Source: Desulfuromonas thiophila
GTDB taxonomy: Bacteria > Desulfobacterota > Desulfuromonadia > Desulfuromonadales > Desulfuromonadaceae
Direction of reading: 5' to 3'
DNA: 64,000 nucleotides
NCBI RefSeq assembly: GCF_900101955.1
Contig: NZ_FNAQ01000001.1
Span: forward strand, 375,358-439,357
Positions 34,064 to 42,229 of the stretch are shown here, piece after piece (within the stretch, counting starts at the first letter, position 1; each line of letters starts with the position of its first letter). Under the pieces are notes generated by a model. It was not told the origin of the DNA. It made no database searches and saw only the letters and a program-made list of their open reading frames with translations. The translations under genes and the position numbers were made by a program.

Positions 34064-34110
34064 GATGGAGGGTGTCCTCTGGCGTCTTGAGGCAGAACCG
34101 GGTTCGGCTG

Positions 34111-34425
34111 TCAGTCGCCGCGTAAAAAAACCATGTAAATGAGAAAAAAGACGATGGCAGCACCACCGCCGACGAACAGAAATAAGCCGTCGGATGAACG
34201 GTCCAGGCTGGTGCCCTGTTCGTGAACAAAGTAGACCAGTGTGACCAGGCCGGCCAGCGACAGGGTGCAGCTCAGCAGCAAGTGCCAGCGCAGGTACAGG
34301 CTGACGACCACAAACACGAGGGCCCCGGCGATGAACCAGGGGTTGTGTACCAGATCGAGCGCGACAATATAATCGAGAATGACGCTGGTCTCAAGGGGCT
34401 TGAGCCATTCGAGCAGGGTTTCCAT
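34111..34425 (-). CDS. Small integral membrane protein, three predicted helices
   Basis: 104 residues starting METLLEWLKPLETS at 34425 with GGAG upstream. Hydrophobic helices lie at about 31-47 (WFIAGALVFVVVSLYL), 50-65 and 80-100 (GLFLFVGGGAAIVFFLIYMVF), and a short basic tail follows. There is no recognised family. It is upstream of the small diheme cytochrome gene and probably co-transcribed. Confidence 0.75.
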   Translation of the reverse strand: METLLEWLKPLETSVILDYIVALDLVHNPWFIAGALVFVVVSLYLRWHLLLSCTLSLAGLVTLVYFVHEQGTSLDRSSDGLFLFVGGGAAIVFFLIYMVFLRGD

Positions 34426-34990
34426 GGGCGGCTCCGGGAGTTGCGGGCTGGATGGCAACAAGGCAGCCGGGTTGGCTGCTGCTTCATGAGAGATGATTTT
34501 GCAAAAAGTGTCAGGCTTGGATGGCGAGGCGAAAAACGTCACAGGCAAGGCACACACCATGAATCAAACAAGGTAGACGTGCTGTAGCCACGGACGGCAA
34601 GGCCCCGAGACCAAGGCAGCAACGCGACCATGGCGAGTTTTCGCCGCGCCATCATGAATGCCTCATACCCTAGCATTACCGCCTGAAAATTCAAGGCGCA
34701 AATCCTGGTGAAATCCTTGACGCTGGCGCCGCTGGTCGCCTATCATCGCAGGTCGGCGCCGCGATGCTTTGTGTTGCTGATGTCGCCGCCAGCGGGTGTA
34801 CGAATGTCCATTCGTGGCTGCCGGAACGGGACGTCCGATGTTTGCTCTGGCCGCTTTCCTGCAAACCCTCGGTGACGCCTCTGGCTGAAGGGCCGCAATC
34901 AAGCATCAATGCTAAATCGTCGATGATGAGACCCAAGGCGAAAATCACGGCCTGGGTGGGTGAAAACGTTTTTCGGGAAGGCGGTTGACT
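34426..34990. other. 565-bp region with no gene that I can support
   Basis: Between the leftward membrane protein gene and murI. It holds short ORFs on both strands, none with a ribosome site and a plausible product. A G/C-rich stretch at 34580-34660 has a small hairpin (GGCGA...TCGCC). I recognise no RNA family. It presumably contains divergent promoters for the two flanking operons. Confidence 0.5.
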
Positions 34991-35830
34991 GTGTCCTTAC
35001 GGGCGATCGGTATCTTTGATTCGGGGGTAGGTGGATTGACGGTGCTCAAGGCCATCCGGCAGGAGCTGCCGCTGGAGTCGCTGGTCTATCTGGGTGATAC
35101 CGCCCGGGTGCCCTATGGCACCAAGAGCCCCCCGACGGTGGAACGCTATGCTCTGCAGGCGGCTGCCTTTCTGCTGGCGCAGCAGGTCAAGATGGTGGTG
35201 GTGGCCTGCAATACGGCCTCGTCGGTCGCTCTGCCGGCCCTGCAGCGGGCTCTGCCGGTGCCAGTGGTCGGAGTGATCGAGCCTGGGGCCGCCGGAGCGG
35301 TGGAAACCAGCCGCAGCGGCCGCATTGGTGTCATCGGCACCGAGGCCACCATCGCCAGTGCCGCCTATCCTCAGGCCATCCGTGCCCTGCGGCAGGATGC
35401 CGAGGTGTATTCCGCTGCCTGTCCGCTGTTTGTCCCCTTGGCTGAAGAAGGCTGGGCCGAGCACGCCGTGGCGCGGCTGACGGCGCAGGAATATCTGGCG
35501 CCTTTGCTGCAGCAGCGGGTCGATACGCTGGTGTTGGGCTGTACCCACTATCCGTTGTTGCGGCGCACCCTTGAGGCGATCCTGCCACCGGAGGTGCGTT
35601 TGGTGGACTCTGCTCGCCAGACGGCCCTGCAGGTCCGGCGTCTGCTTGGACCGCAGACGCTGGCCCAGCGCGGTGACGGCAGCTGCCGTTTTTTTGTCAC
35701 TGACGAACCCGCCCGTTTTGTCCGTGTTGGCGGTGCGTTTCTGGGAGAGGCGCTGACCGAGGTGCAGCGGGTGGAATTGCAGTGTGCCCTTGATGGCAGC
35801 GGTGCGGTTCTGGCCCAGGTGGCGCCATGA
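34991..35830 (+). CDS. murI: Glutamate racemase
   Basis: About 279 residues, making D-glutamate for peptidoglycan. The N-terminal FDSGVGGLTVLKAI, first catalytic cysteine in VVACNTASS and second in LGCTHYPLL are all present. The GTG at 34991 has GGAAGG nine bases upstream; a TTG two codons earlier is possible. Its stop overlaps the ATG of the GerMN gene. Confidence 0.95.
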   Translation: MSLRAIGIFDSGVGGLTVLKAIRQELPLESLVYLGDTARVPYGTKSPPTVERYALQAAAFLLAQQVKMVVVACNTASSVALPALQRALPVPVVGVIEPGAAGAVETSRSGRIGVIGTEATIASAAYPQAIRALRQDAEVYSAACPLFVPLAEEGWAEHAVARLTAQEYLAPLLQQRVDTLVLGCTHYPLLRRTLEAILPPEVRLVDSARQTALQVRRLLGPQTLAQRGDGSCRFFVTDEPARFVRVGGAFLGEALTEVQRVELQCALDGSGAVLAQVAP

Positions 35831-36438
35831 AACGGTTGTTGCTGGCGTTGCTGGTGATTGTGTTGCTGGTGACGGCTGGTTTGCTGATCGGGCGGGCGGT
35901 GCTGGACCTGCATCGGCCGGCGGCGCCGGTGCAACGGCTTCTGCCGCAAGCCGAACGCGAGCTGCTGCTCTATTTTGGCGACAACCAGTCGGCCTTTCTG
36001 GTCGAACAGCGCCTGCGGCTGCCGGATTCGGGCGATGAGATGCAATTACTGCGGCAGCTGATCGCAGCGCTGATCGCCGGTCCGTCGCCTTCAGCCACGG
36101 TGCTGGTGCCGGTGCTGCCCCCCGCCAGCCGGCTGCAGGATGCCGTGCTGGCGGCCGATGGCACCCTGCTGCTCGACTTCAACCGCGCCCTGATCGACCA
36201 GCATCCCGGTGGCAGTGCCTCGGAGCTGCTGACGGTGCGTGCCCTGGCCAACACGGTAAGTGCCAATTTCCCCGAAATCAAACGGGTTCGCCTGCTGGTC
36301 GATGGCCTGGTCATCACAACCCTCAAGGGCCATCTTGATCTGCGCGGGCCGGTGTCCGCCGATTTTTCCCTGGTGCGACCGGAAGAGATGCAAGACGGCT
36401 CACAAGAGACGGCCGCTGTCAACGAGGAGAGACAATGA
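35827..36438 (+). CDS. GerMN-domain membrane-anchored protein
   Basis: 203 residues. The N-terminal anchor is MKRLLLALLVIVLLVTAGLL. A single GerMN (sporulation/germination-type) domain covers about 45-175, with AALIAGPSPSATVLVPVLPP and LTVRALANTV. In Gram-negatives such proteins are found beside murI or N-acetylmuramoyl-amidase genes and are thought to act in the cell envelope. It overlaps murI (ATGA) and the methionine synthase gene (ATGAG) by four bases each. Confidence 0.85.
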   Translation: MKRLLLALLVIVLLVTAGLLIGRAVLDLHRPAAPVQRLLPQAERELLLYFGDNQSAFLVEQRLRLPDSGDEMQLLRQLIAALIAGPSPSATVLVPVLPPASRLQDAVLAADGTLLLDFNRALIDQHPGGSASELLTVRALANTVSANFPEIKRVRLLVDGLVITTLKGHLDLRGPVSADFSLVRPEEMQDGSQETAAVNEERQ

Positions 36439-38849
36439 GTGATTTTCGCCAGGCACTGCGCGAGCAGGTGCTGATTCTGGACGGTGCCATGGGTACCATG
36501 CTGCAGGCGCGCGGACTTAAGGCCGGCGACTGCCCTGAGCGGATGAATCTGCTGCAGCCCGGCGTGGTTCGTGGTGTGCATCAGGAGTATGCCGAAGCCG
36601 GCGCCCAGATTATCGTCACCAACACCTTCGGTGGCAACCGTGTCAAGCTGGCGCATTATGAACTGGCCGATCAGCTGTACGATATCAACGCCCGCGCCGT
36701 TGAGCTGGCCCGTCAGGGACTGGGCGCGCGGCCGGGTTTTGTCGCTGCCAGCATCGGTCCCACCGGCCGCTTTGTCGAGCCGGTGGGGGATGCCGGTTTT
36801 GATGAGATGGTCGAGATTTTCGCCGAGCAGGTGCGGCCGCTGGTGGCTGCCGGGGTCGATGTGCTTAGTTGCGAAACCTTTCTCGATATCCGCGAACTCA
36901 AGGCGGCCGTGCTGGCCTGCCGGGCTTGCTGCGATCTGCCGGTGATCGCCATGCTGACCTTCGACGATGGTGGTCGTACCGTGCTGGGCACACCGCCCCA
37001 GGCCGCCGCCGTCACCCTCGAAGGGTTGCAGGTCGATCTGGTCGGCAGCAACTGCGGTCTGGGTATCGAGGGCATGGTCGAGGTGCTGCGCCAGATGCGG
37101 ACTGTCTGCAGCCTGCCGCTCATTGCCCAGGCCAATGCCGGCCTGCCGGTGCTGCGTAACGGCGAAACCCTTTTTCCGGCCTCGCCGCAGGAAATGACCG
37201 CCTGCCATGATGAACTGATCCGGCTGGGGGTGCGCGTGATCGGTGGCTGCTGTGGCACCACGCCGGCCCATATCCGGGCCATGCGCCAGGCCCTTGAGGG
37301 TCGCGATCTGCAATGGCAGGCGCCGGCGCGGCGTGGTTTGCTGTCGAGCCGTACCGAGGTGGTGGCCTTTGGCGGTGATGCGCCCTGCGCTCTCATCGGC
37401 GAACGCATCAATCCGACCGGCAAGAAGCAGTACAGTGCCGAACTGCGCGAGGGCAAGACTGCCTATATCCGCAGCGCCGCCCAGCAGCAGACGGCGGCTG
37501 GCGCCCATCTGCTTGATGTTAACTGCGGTGCGCCGGGCGCCGACGAGCCTCTGGCGCTGGAGCGGGCTGTCTATGCCATCAGTGGTATCAGCACCCTGCC
37601 ACTGGTGCTTGATTCCTCTGATCTGCAGGCGCTCGAACGTGGACTGAAGGCTGCCGACGGCAAGGTGCTGATCAATTCGGTCAATGGCGAGGAAAAGAGT
37701 CTGGCGACGGTGTTGCCGCTGGCGAAACGCTACGGTGCTGCCGTCATCGGCCTGGCGCTGGACGAGGAGGGCATCCCGGCTACGGCGGACAAACGCCGGG
37801 CCATTGCCGAGAAGATTCTCGCTCGCGCCGAGGCGGTTGGCCTGCCGCGCTGTGATGTGGTGATCGATTGCCTGGCCCTGACCGTGTCGGCCCAGCCCGA
37901 TCAGGCACTGGAGACGCTGCGCGCCATCCGCCAGCTGCGCCAGCAGGGCGTGGCCACGGCTCTAGGGGTCAGCAATATCTCCTTTGGTCTGCCGCAGCGA
38001 CCGTTGATTTCATCGACCTTTTTTGCCATGGCGCTGGAAGCGGGACTGAGCGCGGCCATCATCAATCCGTGCGAGGCGCGCATGATGGAGGCCTACCGCA
38101 GCGCCCGGGTACTACTGCAGCAGGACGCCCAGGCCGCCGACTACATTGCCGCCTATGCTGGCCTGGCGCCACCGACCACGGCAGCGGCGGAGACGCCGGC
38201 ACCGGTCGGGATTCTGGCCCGCCTGGGCGAGGCCGTGCTGCAGGGTGATGCCGAGGGCGTGGTGGCGCTGGTGGAACAGGCCCTGGCCGAGGGCCATGCG
38301 GTGATGGCCATCAGTAACGAAGGGTTGCTGCCGGGATTGGAAGAGGTCGGTCGCCGGTTTGGCGACAACCGCATCTTTCTGCCGCAGGTGCTGCGCAGCG
38401 CCGAGACCATGCAGCGTGCTTTTGGCCGGCTGAAGCAGGAGATGCGCGGCGAGGCCCTGGCCAGTCGCGGTCGGATTCTGATGGCGACCGTGGAAGGCGA
38501 TATTCATGACATCGGCAAGAATATCGTCTGCACCCTGCTGGAGAATCACGGTTTCGAGGTCATCGATCTGGGCAAGAACGTGGCGGCGGGCCGCATCGTG
38601 GAGCAGGCGCTGGCCCATCAGGTGGACGCGGTCGGCCTGTCGGCGCTGATGACCACCACCCTGCAGCAGATGCAGGTGACCATTGACGCCCTGCGTGCCG
38701 CCAGTGTGCGGGTGTTCACCATGGTGGGTGGCGCCGTGGTAACCCAGGATTACGCCGACAGTATCGGTGCTGATCTCTATGCGGTCGATGCCATGGAAGC
38801 CGTCGACAAGATCAAGGTGCTGCTGCGGCGCGATCCGCCGACGGTCTGA
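36435..38849 (+). CDS. metH: Short cobalamin-dependent methionine synthase (no reactivation domain)
   Basis: 804 residues. Module 1 is homocysteine S-methyltransferase (about 1-290), with LDGAMGTML and the zinc cysteines in GGCCGTTP near 270. Module 2 is a pterin-binding barrel (about 310-560, IGERINPTGKKQ). Module 3 is a B12 domain (about 590-800), with a cap and the cobalamin histidine in EGDIHDIGKN near 690. The AdoMet-binding activation module of E. coli MetH is absent, so reactivation must come from another protein. It is encoded in the murI operon by overlap. Confidence 0.9.
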   Translation: MSDFRQALREQVLILDGAMGTMLQARGLKAGDCPERMNLLQPGVVRGVHQEYAEAGAQIIVTNTFGGNRVKLAHYELADQLYDINARAVELARQGLGARPGFVAASIGPTGRFVEPVGDAGFDEMVEIFAEQVRPLVAAGVDVLSCETFLDIRELKAAVLACRACCDLPVIAMLTFDDGGRTVLGTPPQAAAVTLEGLQVDLVGSNCGLGIEGMVEVLRQMRTVCSLPLIAQANAGLPVLRNGETLFPASPQEMTACHDELIRLGVRVIGGCCGTTPAHIRAMRQALEGRDLQWQAPARRGLLSSRTEVVAFGGDAPCALIGERINPTGKKQYSAELREGKTAYIRSAAQQQTAAGAHLLDVNCGAPGADEPLALERAVYAISGISTLPLVLDSSDLQALERGLKAADGKVLINSVNGEEKSLATVLPLAKRYGAAVIGLALDEEGIPATADKRRAIAEKILARAEAVGLPRCDVVIDCLALTVSAQPDQALETLRAIRQLRQQGVATALGVSNISFGLPQRPLISSTFFAMALEAGLSAAIINPCEARMMEAYRSARVLLQQDAQAADYIAAYAGLAPPTTAAAETPAPVGILARLGEAVLQGDAEGVVALVEQALAEGHAVMAISNEGLLPGLEEVGRRFGDNRIFLPQVLRSAETMQRAFGRLKQEMRGEALASRGRILMATVEGDIHDIGKNIVCTLLENHGFEVIDLGKNVAAGRIVEQALAHQVDAVGLSALMTTTLQQMQVTIDALRAASVRVFTMVGGAVVTQDYADSIGADLYAVDAMEAVDKIKVLLRRDPPTV

Positions 38850-38905
38850 GCGTTTGCCGCCGGTGGCCGCACCGGCCCTCTTCTCCAACAGAAGGAGCGA
38901 CTGCG

Positions 38906-39289
38906 ATGGTCGGTGGCTTCAATCATAACTTCTGCTATCAGGGCCAGACTTTTCATCTGCAGACCGAGGACAGTGGCCCGGTCCGTGCCCGTATCACCAG
39001 CTTGCTGTACCTGGGGGGTACCATCATCGCGCGGCAGAACTTTGACTATCCCGACTGGCGCGAACTGCCTGACCTGACGGCCCGAGTGGAGGCGCAAATG
39101 AAGAGCCAGCACAAGCAGCTGCTGCGCGATCTGCATCGCGGTGCCTTCGATGACCGTATCGCGGCTGTCAGCGGCGCGCTGCCGGCCGGGCCAGCCGTGG
39201 CTGAGCCGCCAGTCCAGGAGGCAGTGGCTGCGCCTGAACCCGAGCTGGAAGCGCTGGTGCGGGCCTATCTGCGAGCGGGGCGCGACTGA
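38906..39289 (+). CDS. Hypothetical protein (127 aa) upstream of a sensor kinase
   Basis: AAGGAG precedes the ATG. The N-terminal 60 residues (GGFNHNFCYQGQTFHLQTED, ARITSLLYLGGTIIARQ) look like a small beta fold. A helical segment (VEAQMKSQHKQLLRDLHRGAFDDRI) and an Ala/Pro/Glu-rich tail follow. There is no signal peptide. Its stop overlaps the start of the histidine kinase gene (TGATG), so it may be a cytoplasmic partner of the two-component system. No family that I can name with certainty. Confidence 0.8.
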   Translation: MVGGFNHNFCYQGQTFHLQTEDSGPVRARITSLLYLGGTIIARQNFDYPDWRELPDLTARVEAQMKSQHKQLLRDLHRGAFDDRIAAVSGALPAGPAVAEPPVQEAVAAPEPELEALVRAYLRAGRD

Positions 39290-40812
39290 TGCCGCCGCAA
39301 CCCGCTCGACCGGATCTGCGCAACAGCCTGATTTTCCGTGTCATCGGTATGAACATTCTGCTGCTGACCGTCGGCATTGGCGTTTTTACCGTCTTTCACT
39401 ATCAGCGTGATCGCCAGAACATGCTGGCCGTGACCACCGATGGTGCCGAGATTCTGATGGCAACCATTGAAAACGCTGTATTCAACTCCAAATGCCGGGG
39501 TGATGCCCAGAAGCTGCAGAACACGCTGGAATTCATCGCCCGCAGTCCCAGTCTGCGCGGCGTGCGCATCTTCAATCCGCATAGTGGCCGCATTGCCAAC
39601 TCCTCCCGGCCGGATGAAATCGACCAGGTGGTGGCCGCCGACGCCCTCGCCCTTTACCGCAGCGGTCGGAGTTCGGCCCTGTTCCAGCACGACAACGAGG
39701 AGGTGCTGAGCATCGTCCGGCCCATCACCAGCCGCACCCTGTGTCAGGATTGCCACGGCACCCAGGAACAGGTTCTCGGGGTTCTCAATCTCAACTATTC
39801 CATGCAGAGCACCGCGGTGCGCCTGGCCCAGTCGTCGCGCTGTTTCAGCCTGTCGATGGTGTTCATCACCTTGCTGCTGTCGGCCGGGGTGTCGTTTATT
39901 CTGTTGCGCTATGTCCGCCGGCCGATTCAGACGCTGAGCTATCGTATGGCCCAGGTCGAGGCGGGTGAAAAAAATGTGCGTATGGAGCCGAAATCAACGG
40001 ATGAAATTGGCTATCTGATGCGCAGTTTCAACTCTATGGTCAGCCGTCTGGAAGCGGCCCAGACGGAACTGGAGCAGTATCATTTCCGCCAGATGGAACA
40101 GGCCGATCGCCTGGCGGCCATTGGTGAGATGGCCACCGGCATGGCCCATGAAATCAAGAATCCGCTGGCGGGCATCAGTGGTGCGGTGACCGTGCTGGCC
40201 GACGACCTGCCGGTGGGTGATCCGCGGCGTCAGGTGGTGGCTGACATCCTTGGACAGATCGATCGCCTCAACAAAACGGCCACCGATCTGCTGCATTTTG
40301 GCCGACCGGGCCAGCCGCAATGCAGTTATGTTCAGCTCAATGAGGTGGTTTGCGAAACCCTCTTCTTTGTTGCCCAGCATCCCGAGGCCTGCAATGTGCG
40401 CCAGGAACTGGCTCTGCAGTCCGATCTGCCGCCGATCTGGGCCGATCGCAAGCAGATCCAGCAGGTGGTGCTCAACATCATCATCAACGCGCTGCAGGCC
40501 ATGCCCGATGGCGGTTCTCTGCGTTTGGCGAGCGAACTTAAGTGTGAACAGGACCAGCGCTGTTATGTTCGGCTGACCATTGCCGATACGGGTGTCGGTC
40601 TGGATGTGGCGCAGCTCGAACGGATTTTCACGCCTTTTTATACCACCAAAACCCGGGGTACCGGTCTGGGACTGGCCATCTGTCGCCAGCTGGTGAAGCA
40701 GAACGATGGCCGCATCAGCCTGGTCAGTGCGCCCGGCGAAGGCACCAGTTTTACCCTGTCCTTTCCGGCGGCAGCGCCGCCAGAACCTGCCAAGGAAGAA
40801 GAATCCGCATGA
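39289..40812 (+). CDS. Membrane histidine kinase with a c-type haem motif in its periplasmic sensor
   Basis: 507 residues. Membrane helices lie at about 18-36 and 186-206 and enclose a periplasmic domain with CQDCH (C152, C155, H156), a covalent haem attachment site. HAMP is at about 207-260. The HisKA box MAHEIKNPLAG carries the phospho-histidine H287, and the HATPase_c domain has N, G1 (DTGVGLD) and G2 (GTGLGLA) boxes. It probably senses redox state or a haem ligand such as NO or CO. It is coupled by four-base overlap to an NtrC-type response regulator gene. Confidence 0.9.
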   Translation: MPPQPARPDLRNSLIFRVIGMNILLLTVGIGVFTVFHYQRDRQNMLAVTTDGAEILMATIENAVFNSKCRGDAQKLQNTLEFIARSPSLRGVRIFNPHSGRIANSSRPDEIDQVVAADALALYRSGRSSALFQHDNEEVLSIVRPITSRTLCQDCHGTQEQVLGVLNLNYSMQSTAVRLAQSSRCFSLSMVFITLLLSAGVSFILLRYVRRPIQTLSYRMAQVEAGEKNVRMEPKSTDEIGYLMRSFNSMVSRLEAAQTELEQYHFRQMEQADRLAAIGEMATGMAHEIKNPLAGISGAVTVLADDLPVGDPRRQVVADILGQIDRLNKTATDLLHFGRPGQPQCSYVQLNEVVCETLFFVAQHPEACNVRQELALQSDLPPIWADRKQIQQVVLNIIINALQAMPDGGSLRLASELKCEQDQRCYVRLTIADTGVGLDVAQLERIFTPFYTTKTRGTGLGLAICRQLVKQNDGRISLVSAPGEGTSFTLSFPAAAPPEPAKEEESA

Positions 40813-42179
40813 ATTCGGCCCGTATATTGGTTGTAGATGATGAACACCTGATTCGCTGGTCCCTGGAGCAGAGCCTGAAGAAACAGGGCTACCGGGTGCG
40901 CACAGCGGCGTCGGGCGAGGAGGCGCTGGACGCGGTTCGGCGCGAATCGCCGGATCTGGTGTTGCTCGACATCCAGCTGCCTGGTATCGACGGTCTGGAA
41001 ACGCTCGAACGGCTGCGCGAAGGCGACGGTGATATCAGCGTCATCATGATCACGGCCCAGGGTGTGCTGGAAACGGCGGTGCGGGCCATGCAGCTGGGTG
41101 CCTGTGACTACATCAACAAACCGTTTAACCTCGATGAGCTGGCAGTAGTCATCCGTAAGGCGCTGGAAACCCGCGCGCTGCAGAAGGAGGTGGAACATCT
41201 ACGGACAGAGAAAAAGCGGGCCCAGAGCAACGCGCGTATCGTGGCGGAAAGTGAGCACATGGCGCGGGTACTGGATATGGTCGGCAAAATCGCCCGTAGT
41301 GACGCCATTACCGTGTTGATCCAGGGTGAAAGTGGCACCGGCAAGGAGCTGGTGGCCCGCGCCCTGCACGATGACAGCGCCCGTAAGGATCAGCCGTTCA
41401 TGGCCATCAACTGTGCCGCCGTGCCGGAAACCCTGCTGGAGAGCGAGCTGATGGGTCACGAGAAGGGCGCCTTCACCGATGCCAAGATGCTCAAAAAGGG
41501 TCTGTTTGAGTTGGCCAGCGGTGGCACGGTGTTTCTTGACGAGATCGGCGACATGCCCCTGGGCATGCAGGCCAAGCTGTTGCGGGTGCTGGAGGAACGC
41601 TGCTTTCGTCGGATCGGCGGCACCAAGAATATCCACGTCGATATCCGCATCGTTGCCGCCACCAACAAGGATCTGCTCAAGGCTATCGAGGAGGGCAGCT
41701 TTCGCAAGGATCTGTATTATCGCATTCAGGTCATTCCCATCTATCTGCCGCCGTTGCGCGACCGCCGCGACGATATCCTGCCGCTGGCACAGTACTTCAT
41801 TGGCCATTTCAACCGCGAATTCGGCAAGAGCTTCAAGGGCCTGAGCAAAAAAGCCCAGCAGTACCTGTTGGGGTACGATTGGCCGGGCAATATCCGTGAA
41901 TTGCGCAACGTGCTTGAACGGGCGGTCATTCTTGAAGGTGGTGACCTGCTGGAGATCGAACCCCTGCCGCGCGAGGGCGCCGACAGCCCTGGCGAGAATT
42001 CGCCGGCCCTTGGCGCCTTCAATCTGCCGCCGGAGGGGGTCGATATCGAGGTGGTCGAGCGCGAACTCATCCAGCAGGCCCTGCTCCTGTGTCAGGGCAA
42101 TCAGTCGCAGGCCGCGCGCAAGCTGCATCTGGGCATCGACGCCTTCCGTTACCGCATGAAGAAATTTGGCCTGCTGTGA
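40809..42179 (+). CDS. NtrC-family response regulator (receiver, AAA+, Fis HTH)
   Basis: 456 residues. The receiver has the phospho-acceptor D54 in VLLDIQLPG. The AAA+ domain has GESGTGKE, the contact loop GAFTDA (canonical GAFTGA has Gly in place of Asp), and FLDEIGD. The C-terminal Fis-type HTH includes [13 protein letters not shown]. It is the cognate partner of the haem-motif kinase encoded upstream. Target promoters are not identified in the window. The GAFTDA variant occurs in other activators but deserves checking. Confidence 0.92.
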   Translation: MNSARILVVDDEHLIRWSLEQSLKKQGYRVRTAASGEEALDAVRRESPDLVLLDIQLPGIDGLETLERLREGDGDISVIMITAQGVLETAVRAMQLGACDYINKPFNLDELAVVIRKALETRALQKEVEHLRTEKKRAQSNARIVAESEHMARVLDMVGKIARSDAITVLIQGESGTGKELVARALHDDSARKDQPFMAINCAAVPETLLESELMGHEKGAFTDAKMLKKGLFELASGGTVFLDEIGDMPLGMQAKLLRVLEERCFRRIGGTKNIHVDIRIVAATNKDLLKAIEEGSFRKDLYYRIQVIPIYLPPLRDRRDDILPLAQYFIGHFNREFGKSFKGLSKKAQQYLLGYDWPGNIRELRNVLERAVILEGGDLLEIEPLPREGADSPGENSPALGAFNLPPEGVDIEVVERELIQQALLLCQGNQSQAARKLHLGIDAFRYRMKKFGLL

Positions 42180-42229
42180 GCACGACGCCCACGCTGCTGT
42201 GTTGTCTGAACGAAAAAAAGGGGTCTTCC

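Noticed and set aside
34580-34660. Possible SRP-type or riboswitch RNA
   Set aside because: A short CCAAGGCAG similarity only; the GGAAG/AGCAGCC loop of SRP RNA and the cores of common riboswitches are missing.
35970-37508. 512-codon open frame on the - strand
   Set aside because: Antisense to the GerMN and methionine synthase genes, both well supported.
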